NCBI GenBank assembly: GCA_910586045.1
Contig: CAJUIH010000012.1
Coordinates: 4,495 to 46,482, forward strand
Direction of reading: 5' to 3'
DNA: 41,988 nt
Source: an uncultured Eubacterium sp.
Lineage (GTDB): Bacteria; Bacillota; Clostridia; Lachnospirales; Lachnospiraceae
Of this stretch, positions 8,092 through 16,236 are shown piece after piece. Every line of letters begins with the position of its first letter. The stretch's first letter is position 1. The notes under the pieces were generated by a model. That model was given only the letters and a program-made list of their open reading frames with translations. It searched no databases and was not told the origin of the DNA. Position numbers and translations under genes: made by a program.

Positions 8092-8796
8092 CTACCGCCC
8101 AACCAGGCGCTTGAAAAACAGCATCCGGTTTGCGATCATCACAGGCAGCGGGTTCCTGCCAAAATCGGATACATTCTGATCGTGCCTGCGGTAATACAGC
8201 AGCGGTTCCTTTAAAAATACCGTCCCTCCCCTGTGCCAGTCGTTGATCACGCCGATCCATTGGTCATGCATCTGGATGTCGTCCGGAATCGGCAGGATAT
8301 AGGGCAGCAAACTTTTATGGAATGCCATACAGCATCCGATATATTTATTTTTCCATAAATTGCGCCATACCCCCGCGCCGGATCCGCGGTATGCAAAAAA
8401 GGACGGATAAATCACCTGTTTTAAATCCTGGTTCGTTACGATACAGTCGTGAACGACGACGCGGCATTTTTCTTCGCGGAATACATGCAGTACCTTCTGT
8501 ACCTTATCCGGTTTCCATACATCGTCCTGGTCAGAAAGAAACAGAAACGTACCTTTTGCCTGGCTAAGGGCATTGGCGATATTCTGCCTGACCCCTTTTC
8601 CCGGCCCGGCGACAAGACAGATGCGCGGATCCGCTGCCGCATACGACTGTACTATCTCCCGCGTACGGTCGGTTGAACCATCGTCGGATACGATGACTTC
8701 GTCGTTCCTGCCAAGCTGCGGCAGAATAGAATCCAACTGCTGCGCCAGATATTTTTCGCCGTTGTATACAGCCATTACTACGGTTACACGTATCAT
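8092..8796 (-). CDS. Family 2 glycosyltransferase, rhamnosyltransferase-like
   Basis: This 234-residue GT-A glycosyltransferase begins IRVTVVMAVYNGEKYLAQQLDSIL. It has nucleotide-sugar binding VIVSDDGSTDRT at about 38-50 and the metal-binding motif FLSDQDDVW near 95. The SDQDD form is typical of rhamnosyltransferase-like GT2 enzymes that extend O-antigen or rhamnan chains, and HDQW near 175 fits the catalytic base region. I chose ATG 8796 over the longer open frame. It lies in an ATGA overlap with the stop of the preceding priming transferase, has GGAGGG 8 bases upstream, and places the conserved N-terminus correctly. The GT probably acts in the cytoplasm on the growing lipid-linked chain. 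Confidence 0.88.
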   Translation of the reverse strand: MIRVTVVMAVYNGEKYLAQQLDSILPQLGRNDEVIVSDDGSTDRTREIVQSYAAADPRICLVAGPGKGVRQNIANALSQAKGTFLFLSDQDDVWKPDKVQKVLHVFREEKCRVVVHDCIVTNQDLKQVIYPSFFAYRGSGAGVWRNLWKNKYIGCCMAFHKSLLPYILPIPDDIQMHDQWIGVINDWHRGGTVFLKEPLLYYRRHDQNVSDFGRNPLPVMIANRMLFFKRLVGR

Positions 8797-10202
8797 TTCG
8801 ATCCCTCCCCGGACAGTACGACCTGTATCGTACGGAATAAAATTTTTAAATCCAGCACCAGCGACCATTCGGAAATATAACGGGTATCCAGCGCCACGAT
8901 CTTTTCAAAATCCGTAATATCGCTGCGCCCGCTCACCTGCCACATTCCGGTCAGCCCCGGTTTGATCCCAAGCCTGGCCCGATGATGGAGCTGGTAGTGC
9001 TCGACCTCATCCACCGTCGGCGGCCGCGTACCGACCAGGCTCATGTCGCCTTTTAAAATATTCCAAAACTGCGGCAGCTCGTCGATCGAATATTTGCGTA
9101 TAAAATGCCCGATCGGGATAATACGCGGGTCGTCCGTCATTTTAAACATCATTCCGTCCATCTCATTGCCTTCCAGCAGTTCTTTTTTCTGCTGTTCCGC
9201 ATCCAGATACATGGAGCGGAATTTGTAAATACGAAAAATCCGTCCGTTTTTCCCTACCCTCTCCTGCGAAAACAGTACCGGGCCAGGGGATTGTTTTTTT
9301 ATAATCGGGGCAAAAATAAGATAAGCGGCGCCGGCTAACAGCAGCCCGACCAGGCTGCCTATAATATCCATCAGGCGCTTGATCAGCATTTCCGGCGGCG
9401 AAGCGATATGCATGCTTGTGGTCAGTACCATATAGTCCCCGCATTTTTCCAGCATCTTATTCGGCATCAGCGCGGTTTGCTGCACCAGGTTAAAATGCAC
9501 CGTAATCCCATATTCAATGAGCTGGTTGGCCAGCGCCTCGCTCGAATCCCTGGAATTTCCATTGATAAATACTTCGTCCACGACATGCGTCCTTACATAC
9601 TCATAAAAATCATCCGCATTTGCCACGACCGGGACTCCGCGCACGGTCTCCCCTTTACGCGGGACATCCGCGATTACAATGCCTTCGACGTCAAAACTGC
9701 GGTATTCGTCCCGTTCAAAATTCCGTACGCATTCTTCCGCGTAACGGTCAACAGTCAGGATAATCATGACTTCTTTCGTTCGTTTTTTCTTTATATAATT
9801 ACGTACAAACTGCTTATAAATACAGTGTACGATGTATTCATATACCATGGACATAATCCAGAATGTAAATAAACTTTCCCTGGAATAGATCGCCGACATT
9901 TTTCCGGCATACAGATAAACCAGCATGCCGACAAAAATAAACGTACATGTCGTTGTGACTTCCTGCAGTTCTAAAAATGCCCCCCGCTTAATAATATGAT
10001 TATACGATTCCCTGAAAAATACTACACATAAATCCAGCAGGACCAGTACGACCGCAAGCCGCAGGTACGGCTTGTTTGCGTACGGATTCATCCAGCCATG
10101 CCGCATAACATAGCCTGTAATAAATGCGAGCTGGAGCAGAAGAATGTCCAATATTGTAAAATCCAGATGCTTGGCCCAGCCGGTGTTGTCTTTTCTATAC
10201 AT
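8793..10202 (-). CDS. Polyprenyl-phosphate hexose-1-phosphate transferase (WbaP/CpsE type), copy 1
   Basis: This 469-residue membrane enzyme should start polysaccharide synthesis by moving a sugar-1-phosphate from a UDP-sugar to undecaprenyl phosphate. The N-terminal half has four membrane helices (about 15-35, 47-63, 86-104, 112-130) and a soluble CoA-binding-like domain. The catalytic bacterial sugar transferase domain spans about 275-469. It has a membrane re-entrant helix (MDIIGSLVGLLLAG), KFRSM at 337-341, SIDELPQFWNILKGDMSLVGTRPP (about 382-405) and PGLTGMWQVSGRSD. That order is typical of WbaP/CpsE. It overlaps the small zinc-ribbon gene upstream by 8 bases and the GT2 gene downstream by 4, which indicates translational coupling. 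The sugar (Glc-1-P or Gal-1-P) cannot be decided from sequence. Confidence 0.92.
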   Translation of the reverse strand: MYRKDNTGWAKHLDFTILDILLLQLAFITGYVMRHGWMNPYANKPYLRLAVVLVLLDLCVVFFRESYNHIIKRGAFLELQEVTTTCTFIFVGMLVYLYAGKMSAIYSRESLFTFWIMSMVYEYIVHCIYKQFVRNYIKKKRTKEVMIILTVDRYAEECVRNFERDEYRSFDVEGIVIADVPRKGETVRGVPVVANADDFYEYVRTHVVDEVFINGNSRDSSEALANQLIEYGITVHFNLVQQTALMPNKMLEKCGDYMVLTTSMHIASPPEMLIKRLMDIIGSLVGLLLAGAAYLIFAPIIKKQSPGPVLFSQERVGKNGRIFRIYKFRSMYLDAEQQKKELLEGNEMDGMMFKMTDDPRIIPIGHFIRKYSIDELPQFWNILKGDMSLVGTRPPTVDEVEHYQLHHRARLGIKPGLTGMWQVSGRSDITDFEKIVALDTRYISEWSLVLDLKILFRTIQVVLSGEGSK

Positions 10203-10407
10203 GCTGCTCCTTTAAGTTTCTCAGGTGGATATACAGCCAGCTATCGGCATAATCCTCCCGTTCTTTCCGTGACATTTCGCTATATTTATCATATGTAAGT
10301 TTTGCCTGAAACATTTCCGATTCTCCACATTTGTAGCATTCCACATTCTTCCTGCGTGAAACAGTGCGCATCCAGCCGCACTTTGGGCAGATATAAACCT
10401 TAATCAT
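10195..10407 (-). CDS. Small zinc-ribbon protein
   Basis: This 70-residue protein starts MIKVYICPKCGWM and carries a second knuckle, ECYKCGESEM. The four cysteines form a CxxC-X14-CxxC zinc ribbon. The rest is charged and helical (YDKYSEMSRKEREDYADSW). AAGGAG lies 7 bases before the ATG, a strong ribosome binding site. Its stop overlaps the start of the priming transferase by 8 bases. The coding structure and coupling make it a real gene despite its size. No function is known to me. It could be a zinc-binding regulator or partner of the transferase, or a generic RNA polymerase-like ribbon; both are guesses. Confidence 0.75.
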   Translation of the reverse strand: MIKVYICPKCGWMRTVSRRKNVECYKCGESEMFQAKLTYDKYSEMSRKEREDYADSWLYIHLRNLKEQHV

Positions 10408-10446
10408 TCACATCTCCTTTCCTATCCAGTCTGCACTGAATATTCT

Positions 10447-10480
10447 GCTGCCGTCCAGGATGCCAAAACAGGACTGCAGC
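10447..10480 (-). repeat. Imperfect inverted repeat in the gap before the zinc-ribbon gene
   Basis: On the minus strand GCTGC-A-GTCC pairs with GGAC-G-GCAGC around a 14-base loop, giving nine pairs with one mismatch. No T-run follows, so it is not a standard intrinsic terminator. It sits just after the stop of the DUF6077-like second fragment and 40 bases before the zinc-ribbon start. An RNA-stability or processing role within the operon is possible. Confidence 0.45.
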
Positions 10481-10482
10481 TA

Positions 10483-11289
10483 TTATTTCACTTTATATAA
10501 TGTATAACTCACACTATGTGCAATTGGAAGCACGGAAATTTCTGCCAGATATCCGTCCATGTCAAATTCCGTGCGGATGGCCAGATAATTTATGCCGATT
10601 TTATCCAAACAGTGTCTCAGGACCTTACGATCTTCCTTTCTTCCTTCGTTGACCGCCGCAATCACCGATTGCTGGCGGGCATATTTTTTGTAGTCATATC
10701 CATGTTGTGCCTGATATAAATAAGCCTTTCTGGAAATCCCCCATTGAATACGCGGCTCATACGTACGCACCTGATATTCCAAAAACATATCAAATGCCGC
10801 AACCGGGGATTGTGCGGACGGCTGCCCGGCCTGTTCCCAATCGTCCATTATGGCGTCGGAAATCATAATCGTATTCGCATCCAATCCGTATTGATTCTGC
10901 GGCAGGTGCCAGTAGTCCTTGTTGGCAAAAAAGAAATTTTTCCCAAATGCCAGGCAAACGGCCAATATCACAAATGCCGCCGCCATTTTCTTCTTTTCTC
11001 CTGCTGCAAATGCCTGCGTCAGCGGATAAGCGATGCCAAATAACACCGGAAGCATCCAAAAAAACCGGTAATACGTCGACGCATCGTTAAACTTTCCCAA
11101 AATCCGGTACGCCAGCCCGTTAAACACAAAGAGCAGGGCCAACGCCAGGGCGGTAACCGCCTTTTGCCCGGTCTGACTGTGGTGTTGGCGGCCTTTTGTT
11201 TTTTCCCGATAATACAACAGCCCCATACTGGCCGCAAATGCCGCCAAATACAAAGAATCCCCGTTATATTGCCTAAATACGCCAAGCAT
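10483..11289 (-). pseudogene. DUF6077-like membrane protein, C-terminal fragment after in-frame TAG
   Basis: This 268-residue open frame has membrane segments at about 13-27, 45-62, 76-92 and 103-118. A soluble C-terminal domain of about 145 residues follows (YGLDANTIMISDAIMDDWEQ to SVSYTLYKVK). It lies in the same frame as the upstream open frame. The two are separated only by TAG and CAT before this ATG, so the pair would form one 640-residue protein if the TAG were sense. GGAGG is 8 bases before the ATG, so the fragment may be translated by reinitiation. The motif YYRFFWMLPVLFGIAY fits the membrane part of DUF6077-type proteins as I remember them. A genuine two-gene arrangement, a nonsense mutation or a sequencing error are all possible. 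Confidence 0.6.
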
Positions 11290-11292
11290 ATG

Positions 11293-12405
11293 CTATACCT
11301 CCACTACCAGCAATCCCCTGGTGCCCAAAAAATATACGGCCAGGTAACAGATATTCGGCAGCAGGCAGCAGGCTGCCCGCCCAAATACCGCCCGGTTCCA
11401 TCTGCGCTCTGTCAAAAAGTGCGCCGCAACCATTAACACAAGCAGAGCCGGAACAAGTACGACGGACGACATGGAAACCGGAACGCTTGCCGCCGACACA
11501 AGGAACAGCTCCGCCCACAATTTCCGGTCCGACGCCTGCTGCCAGATCCGGTACAATAAAAATACGACCATTGGCAGCACCACATTGGCACAGTACGCTT
11601 TTGCTTCATAATTGCGCAACAGTAAAAACTGCGCGCTTGTATCATAAACATCCCAGCAAATAGTAAGCAGGATGGTAATTGTCACAAGTATAGCGGATCT
11701 TTTCCTGTCGCCTTTAAACACTTCCATCGCAAAACTGTACGCAACCCCATTGGCAAGCAGGACACACAAAACGCCCATAACATATTTTTGCAGCAGCAGC
11801 GCGGAAACCCCCGTAAGCTGGCTGATCCACGCCGTATTCATATAAAAGGACGAGAGTGCGTAACGCAGTTCTATCGTATCCCGCAGCACCCCGCTGCTGC
11901 CGTCATACAGATACATCGTATCGGTCACGACCGAAGTCGTCATATTTCCGATATAATATGCAAAATCCCATCCGATGCTGCGCTGCAGCAGCACCGCGGA
12001 TGCACACTCGCATAAGACAGCACACACAAACAGTGCCGTCAGCAGGTAATCCGCGCGGTCCATGCGTCTTTCGCCCGGCTCGTCATACAACACCATATCC
12101 CGATACGGATTTTCGGCGAACAGCCGCCTGTCTACGCGTTTTTTATAAAGAATCACCACAGCCGCAGCCGCAAGCAGGACAGCCAGCAGGATTCCCCATA
12201 TATTTCCCAGTACATGCAGCTTCTGTTTGGTAAAGATCATCGCCTCCGCGACGATCTGAAACAATGCAAAATACAAAAAGAAGCCCACGCAAACCATTTC
12301 CGTCCGCCGTATATCCCACCTGCATAGGATGGCCGCCGCCCTGCCTAACACATAATAGACCATTACGGTTAATATGAATATGCCTGTACAAAATAATAAC
12401 TGCAT
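11293..12405 (-). CDS. DUF6077-like polytopic membrane protein, N-terminal part ending at TAG
   Basis: This 370-residue protein has about nine membrane helices. They start with LLFCTGIFILTVMVYYVLG and include IWGILLAVLLAAAAVVILY, LLTALFVCAVLCECASAVLL, LILVPALLVL-type stretches and CCLLPNICYLAVYFLG. Features near 150-190 (DFAYYIGNMTTSVVTDTMYLYD, FYMNTAWISQLTG) resemble the large periplasmic-loop region of GT-C-like integral membrane glycosyltransferases. DUF6077 proteins share this architecture, and I infer the family from memory. AAGGAG precedes the ATG by 6 bases. The frame ends in TAG directly before the continuation in the same frame, so this may be a truncated product. Its place between the ABC exporter and the priming transferase suggests a role in polymer modification or assembly. 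Confidence 0.7.
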   Translation of the reverse strand: MQLLFCTGIFILTVMVYYVLGRAAAILCRWDIRRTEMVCVGFFLYFALFQIVAEAMIFTKQKLHVLGNIWGILLAVLLAAAAVVILYKKRVDRRLFAENPYRDMVLYDEPGERRMDRADYLLTALFVCAVLCECASAVLLQRSIGWDFAYYIGNMTTSVVTDTMYLYDGSSGVLRDTIELRYALSSFYMNTAWISQLTGVSALLLQKYVMGVLCVLLANGVAYSFAMEVFKGDRKRSAILVTITILLTICWDVYDTSAQFLLLRNYEAKAYCANVVLPMVVFLLYRIWQQASDRKLWAELFLVSAASVPVSMSSVVLVPALLVLMVAAHFLTERRWNRAVFGRAACCLLPNICYLAVYFLGTRGLLVVEV

Positions 12406-12450
12406 GGCAGGCTCCTTTCCCGATCTTTTTTCTTCTTTTTCCTTTATTTT

Positions 12451-13215
12451 TCAAGACATATAATCATTATATAACGGCAGTACTTCCGCAACGGTTCCCT
12501 GCATCTTAATCCTGCCCTCATGCAGCCACAAAATCGTATCGCACAATTTTTCCAGCGTTTCCGTACTGTGGGAAACAATAATGACTGTCCGGTCTTCTTT
12601 TGAAATCAGTTCTTTCATTTTACGGTAGCTTTTTTTCTTGAAACGCACGTCGCCGACGCTGAGCACCTCGTCGATCAGCATAATCTCCGTTTCCAGTATG
12701 GCTGTAATGGAAAAAGCCAGCTTGGAATGCATGCCGCTGGAGTAGGTGCGCACCGGTTTATCGATAAATTTGCCAAGCTCGGAAAACTCAATAATCTCAT
12801 CGATTTTTTCCCGGATCTGCGCTTCACTGAATCCTAGGAGCATGCCGCTTAGAAAAATATTTTCCCTGCCTGAGAGCCGTTTTTGAAACCCTACGCCGAT
12901 CGAAAGCAGCGAAACGGTATGCCCATGCAGCGCGATCTCTCCCTCGTCCGCCGCGAAAATACCTGCGATCGCACGCAGCAGCGTAGATTTTCCGCTGCCG
13001 TTTTTGCCGACAATGCCCATAATCTCGCCTTTTGGCACCTGAAACGACACCCCTTTGACTGCTTCAAACACATCAACCTGTGATTTTTTTAAACTGAACA
13101 GGCTTTTTTTTATCGAAATCCGGTTCAGGCATTTGTAACGGATTTTCAGGTCGGACACCTCGATGGCATACTCTTTTGTGTTTTCAATTTTATCATGTTT
13201 TTCCATATTATCCAC
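12451..13215 (-). CDS. Polysaccharide/teichoic acid ABC exporter ATPase (Wzt/TagH/RfbE type)
   Basis: This 254-residue ABC ATPase powers export of a finished lipid-linked polysaccharide. Walker A GIVGKNGSGKST lies at 68-79, ABC signature YSSGM at 158-162, Walker B IMLIDEVL at 178-185 and the H-loop His at 216. The YKCLNRISIKKSLF stretch before the core is typical of the Wzt/TagH subfamily. It ends soon after the nucleotide-binding domain, so it lacks the C-terminal carbohydrate-binding domain that E. coli O9a-type Wzt uses to recognise capped chains. The start may be GTG 13215 (AGG 8 bases upstream) or ATG 13206. It follows the permease gene by 35 bases and must pair with it. Confidence 0.93.
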   Translation of the reverse strand: MDNMEKHDKIENTKEYAIEVSDLKIRYKCLNRISIKKSLFSLKKSQVDVFEAVKGVSFQVPKGEIMGIVGKNGSGKSTLLRAIAGIFAADEGEIALHGHTVSLLSIGVGFQKRLSGRENIFLSGMLLGFSEAQIREKIDEIIEFSELGKFIDKPVRTYSSGMHSKLAFSITAILETEIMLIDEVLSVGDVRFKKKSYRKMKELISKEDRTVIIVSHSTETLEKLCDTILWLHEGRIKMQGTVAEVLPLYNDYMS

Positions 13216-13250
13216 AATTATTTACCTATTTTCCAAACATTTTGATTCCG

Positions 13251-14033
13251 CTACATTACTTTTACATAACTGTTTTCATGGCGGTAAATATTCCTAAGGC
13301 CCCATATGGTAAGCAGAATCCCGATCACAAACCAGGCCGATACAGCGCCCCACTGGGGCATTTGCCGGTAAATCAATACCCGGCGCATCGAATCTACCAG
13401 CAGCGCCATCGGATTGCATTTCAGCAGCAGGCTGCTGTACGGATACGGCACGCGGTTTTGGATGGAATAAAAAATCCCGGTCATATAAAAAAGCAGCTTT
13501 AACGTAATCGCCACTACATTTGCCAGGTCTTCCACATACACGCCGAAATGCAGCAAAATCGTACTAAACGCAAAAGTAATCACAAGCAATACCACAAATA
13601 ACGGCAGCATAAGGATCACTTTCCAGTCAACCGGAACCCGGTAGCCCACCATCATAATGATAACAATCGAAAAAGCGATCATCATCTTAAACCCGTTTGC
13701 CGCCATCTTTTGAATAATAAAAACAAATTTTGGTATATAGACCTTGGATACAATGGAACGGTTGGCAATGACCAGTTTTACGCTCTGCCTAAGACAGGCG
13801 GAAAAAAAATTCCAGCTATTATAGCCGATAAAAATAAATACCGGCAGATATGGTTCACCCCGGTCAAACACAATCAACGCCACAAACGAATAAACAATCA
13901 TAAACAGCAGCGGGTCTAAAATCCACCACAGCCAGCTTAAATGCGAATTGGCCACCTCGGATTTTAATTCGGATTTTGCCGCGTAAATGGTATAATTGCG
14001 GTATTTTTTTAAATCACTGATAAATCGGTTCAA
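13251..14033 (-). CDS. Polysaccharide ABC-2 exporter permease (Wzm/TagG type)
   Basis: This 260-residue integral membrane protein has six predicted helices. The first is around 28-58, in the stretch LLFMIVYSFVALIVF after SHLSWLWWILDPLLF. Later helices include MMIAFSIVIIMMVGY, VILMLPLFVVLLVITFAF, VVAITLKLLFYMTGIFYS and WGAVSAWFVIGILLTIWG. The LSWLWWILDP motif and the MTGIFYSIQNRVPYPYSSLLLKCNPM segment are characteristic of ABC-2 O-antigen and teichoic acid exporters. It starts at TTG, with AAGGAG 7 bases upstream and no suitable ATG nearby. With the downstream ATPase it forms the exporter, and no Wzx flippase or Wzy polymerase gene is visible, so the polymer is probably completed in the cytoplasm before export. 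Confidence 0.93.
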   Translation of the reverse strand: MNRFISDLKKYRNYTIYAAKSELKSEVANSHLSWLWWILDPLLFMIVYSFVALIVFDRGEPYLPVFIFIGYNSWNFFSACLRQSVKLVIANRSIVSKVYIPKFVFIIQKMAANGFKMMIAFSIVIIMMVGYRVPVDWKVILMLPLFVVLLVITFAFSTILLHFGVYVEDLANVVAITLKLLFYMTGIFYSIQNRVPYPYSSLLLKCNPMALLVDSMRRVLIYRQMPQWGAVSAWFVIGILLTIWGLRNIYRHENSYVKVM

Positions 14034-14048
14034 TGTGTTTCTCCTTAT

Positions 14049-14807
14049 TTATCCCATATATTTCCGGATTCCGTTTAACGTATAAAATAACATATAATAA
14101 AATGACCGCACGCGTCCATACCCCATATAACGGTAGGAGCCGTACTGCATGCATGCCGATTTCCATTTATTTCTGGATTTGCCGCCCGCACTGAGCCTGC
14201 ATTTTAACGCGGGAACATTCACTCCCGCCGCCGGCCCGTATTTTTTCAGCAGACGCAGCCACAAGATATAGTCTTCATGACAGCGGTCGTTTACAAATCC
14301 AAATTCCCGCACCGCGTCCATCCGTGCCAAAACCGAGCCGCAGGGAATGACATTCGTATGCATCAGCATCCGGTACGTAATACGCTCCGGAACCGGGATA
14401 ACTCTGCCCGTTGTACTTCCATCCGCACGCACAAGTTCCCTGCCGGTACAGCAAAGCACCGCGCCGGTACGCCTGATGCAGGCCATCTGCATAGACAGCT
14501 TTTTCGCATCCCACCAGTCGTCCGCATCCAAAAACGCGGCATACGTTCCCGCTGCTTTGGCAATCCCTAAGTTGCGCGCCGCCGAAACGCCGCGGTTGCG
14601 CCTGCGGCGCAGGTAACGGATCCTTTTGTCTGACGCTGCGTACGCCCGCACGATCCGGTCTGTCCCGTCGGTCGAACCGTCGTCGATCACCAGTAACTCC
14701 CACGGCTCGCTGCAGGTCTGCTTTTGTACGGATTCGATCGCCCGCCCGATATAAGCGGCCGCCTGGTAAGCCGGCATAATCACAGAGATCTTTCCATTTG
14801 ATTCCAT
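14049..14807 (-). CDS. Family 2 glycosyltransferase
   Basis: This 252-residue GT-A glycosyltransferase has the start GKISVIMPAYQAAAYIGRAIESV, the donor-binding LLVIDDGSTDGT at about 39-50, the CR/RN-rich NRGVSAARNLGIAKA segment and the DxD-type AAFLDADDWW near 92-100. HEDYILWLRL near 165 is the usual catalytic/acceptor region. It probably adds one sugar to the lipid-linked repeat. Donor and linkage cannot be read. The ATG has AGGGGG 6 bases upstream. It begins 10 bases after the second priming transferase and ends 15 bases before the permease, so it belongs to the same transcript. Residues after 200 are basic and aromatic (KWKSACMQYGSYRYMGYGR), suggesting membrane association. Confidence 0.88.
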   Translation of the reverse strand: MESNGKISVIMPAYQAAAYIGRAIESVQKQTCSEPWELLVIDDGSTDGTDRIVRAYAASDKRIRYLRRRRNRGVSAARNLGIAKAAGTYAAFLDADDWWDAKKLSMQMACIRRTGAVLCCTGRELVRADGSTTGRVIPVPERITYRMLMHTNVIPCGSVLARMDAVREFGFVNDRCHEDYILWLRLLKKYGPAAGVNVPALKCRLSAGGKSRNKWKSACMQYGSYRYMGYGRVRSFYYMLFYTLNGIRKYMG

Positions 14808-14817
14808 TCCTATCCCC

Positions 14818-16236
14818 CTACCCTTTCTTCAGCGCCGTCTTCTGGCTGTCGTCCACGCCCTCGGACTTTTCTTTTTGAAACAGGATTTTTACGGTCAGCA
14901 GGATCAGCTTGATATCCAGCCACAGCGAATAATTTTCGATATACGTCAGATCCAGCTTTAGTTTGTCATACGGTACCGTATTGTACTTGCCGTACACTTG
15001 CGCATACCCGGTCAGTCCGGCTTTCATTTTCAGCCGGAACCGAAACTGCGGGATACTCTGCTCATATTCCCTAGTGATCTCTTCCCGTTCCGGACGCGGG
15101 CCTACAAAAGACATATCCCCGATCAGGACGTTAAATAACTGCGGCAGTTCATCTACATGCATCCGCCGGATCACCTTTCCAACCGGCGTGATCCTGCTGT
15201 CGTGCTCGCTGGCCAGCCGCGCGCCACGCTTTTCCGATTCTACGATCATACTGCGGAATTTATAGATCCGAAAAGGCTTTCCGTCTTTTGTGATGCGCTC
15301 CTGCGAATACAGCACCGGGCCGCCGTCATACAGCCGGATTGCCGCGGCAATGACCAGCATAACCGGTGACGCCAGCATACACCCGGCAAGCCCGATTACA
15401 ATGTCCATCAGCCGCTTTAGCACACTCTGCCCAAAGGAAATCCCCTGGTTGCGGAACAAAAGCAGCGGTGTATCAAATAAATCAATCTCCGAAGCGCTGA
15501 TAATCATAATATCCGAAATCTTCGGCACCGTATAGCAGCGGATATTATGCGCAAAGCAGAATTTTAAAAACAGGTTGCGCTCATGGGACGGAATATCGCC
15601 GATAATAATCGATTCGTATTCCGGTATCCGCTCCAGTATTTTATCGATTCCTTCCTTTAAATGCACCGTTTCTTTTACACGGTATTTATCCCCGCGCGAC
15701 TGCAGTTTGCGAATCAGCGCCTTTGGACTGATATCCCCGTAAATCAGCAGCATTTCATGCGGCGGGTACATGCGCGCGTAAATCCCGCGCATCGCAAAGA
15801 TCCAAAGGATGCCGACCGCGATCTGTAGTACCGTAAGCCCTATAATCGGCGCGGAAAACTGCAGAAATTTCCATTTTGCAATCAGCGCAAGCTGGAGATA
15901 CTCTACCGCGTTCGTCGCACAGATCGACAGAATCTGAGAATAAAACACATCCAGGTTGCGCAGATACCCGACGCGGAAGCCCCCCAGCACTTTCATAAAC
16001 AAAATCAAAACGACCGCGTATAATACAAGGATCGTCCAGTGCCCCCTGCGGTAAAAGTAGAAATAACGGAAATATTTCTTCATCTGCGTCAGCTCGCGGT
16101 TTGCATAATAATTGTACCAAAGACAGGCAAATATGCCCGTTTCTACCGCAATAATCAGTATCGTCCCAAGGAGCATGAAAAAGTGTTTATACTGTACTTT
16201 TGAATTTGCGTTCGTATAGGAAGTATTTGTTTTCAT
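14818..16236 (-). CDS. Polyprenyl-phosphate sugar-1-phosphate transferase, copy 2
   Basis: This 472-residue protein belongs to the same family as the transferase at 8.8-10.2 kb but is clearly divergent. It has four N-terminal membrane helices (about 18-43, 53-75, 86-110, 118-145) and a nucleotide-binding-like middle domain (LLIYGDISPKALIRKLQSRG). The catalytic domain begins near 275, with LMDIVIGLAGCMLASP, KFRSM at 326-330, DELPQLFNVLIGDMSFVGPRP (about 362-382) and KAGLTGYAQVYGKYNT. The GPRP form and YAQVYG resemble EpsL/TuaA-like or galactosyl/GlcNAc-1-P enzymes rather than WbaP, but the sugar is not certain. It overlaps the methyltransferase-kinase stop by four bases (ATGA). Having two priming enzymes in one locus is unusual. 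Confidence 0.92.
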   Translation of the reverse strand: MKTNTSYTNANSKVQYKHFFMLLGTILIIAVETGIFACLWYNYYANRELTQMKKYFRYFYFYRRGHWTILVLYAVVLILFMKVLGGFRVGYLRNLDVFYSQILSICATNAVEYLQLALIAKWKFLQFSAPIIGLTVLQIAVGILWIFAMRGIYARMYPPHEMLLIYGDISPKALIRKLQSRGDKYRVKETVHLKEGIDKILERIPEYESIIIGDIPSHERNLFLKFCFAHNIRCYTVPKISDIMIISASEIDLFDTPLLLFRNQGISFGQSVLKRLMDIVIGLAGCMLASPVMLVIAAAIRLYDGGPVLYSQERITKDGKPFRIYKFRSMIVESEKRGARLASEHDSRITPVGKVIRRMHVDELPQLFNVLIGDMSFVGPRPEREEITREYEQSIPQFRFRLKMKAGLTGYAQVYGKYNTVPYDKLKLDLTYIENYSLWLDIKLILLTVKILFQKEKSEGVDDSQKTALKKG

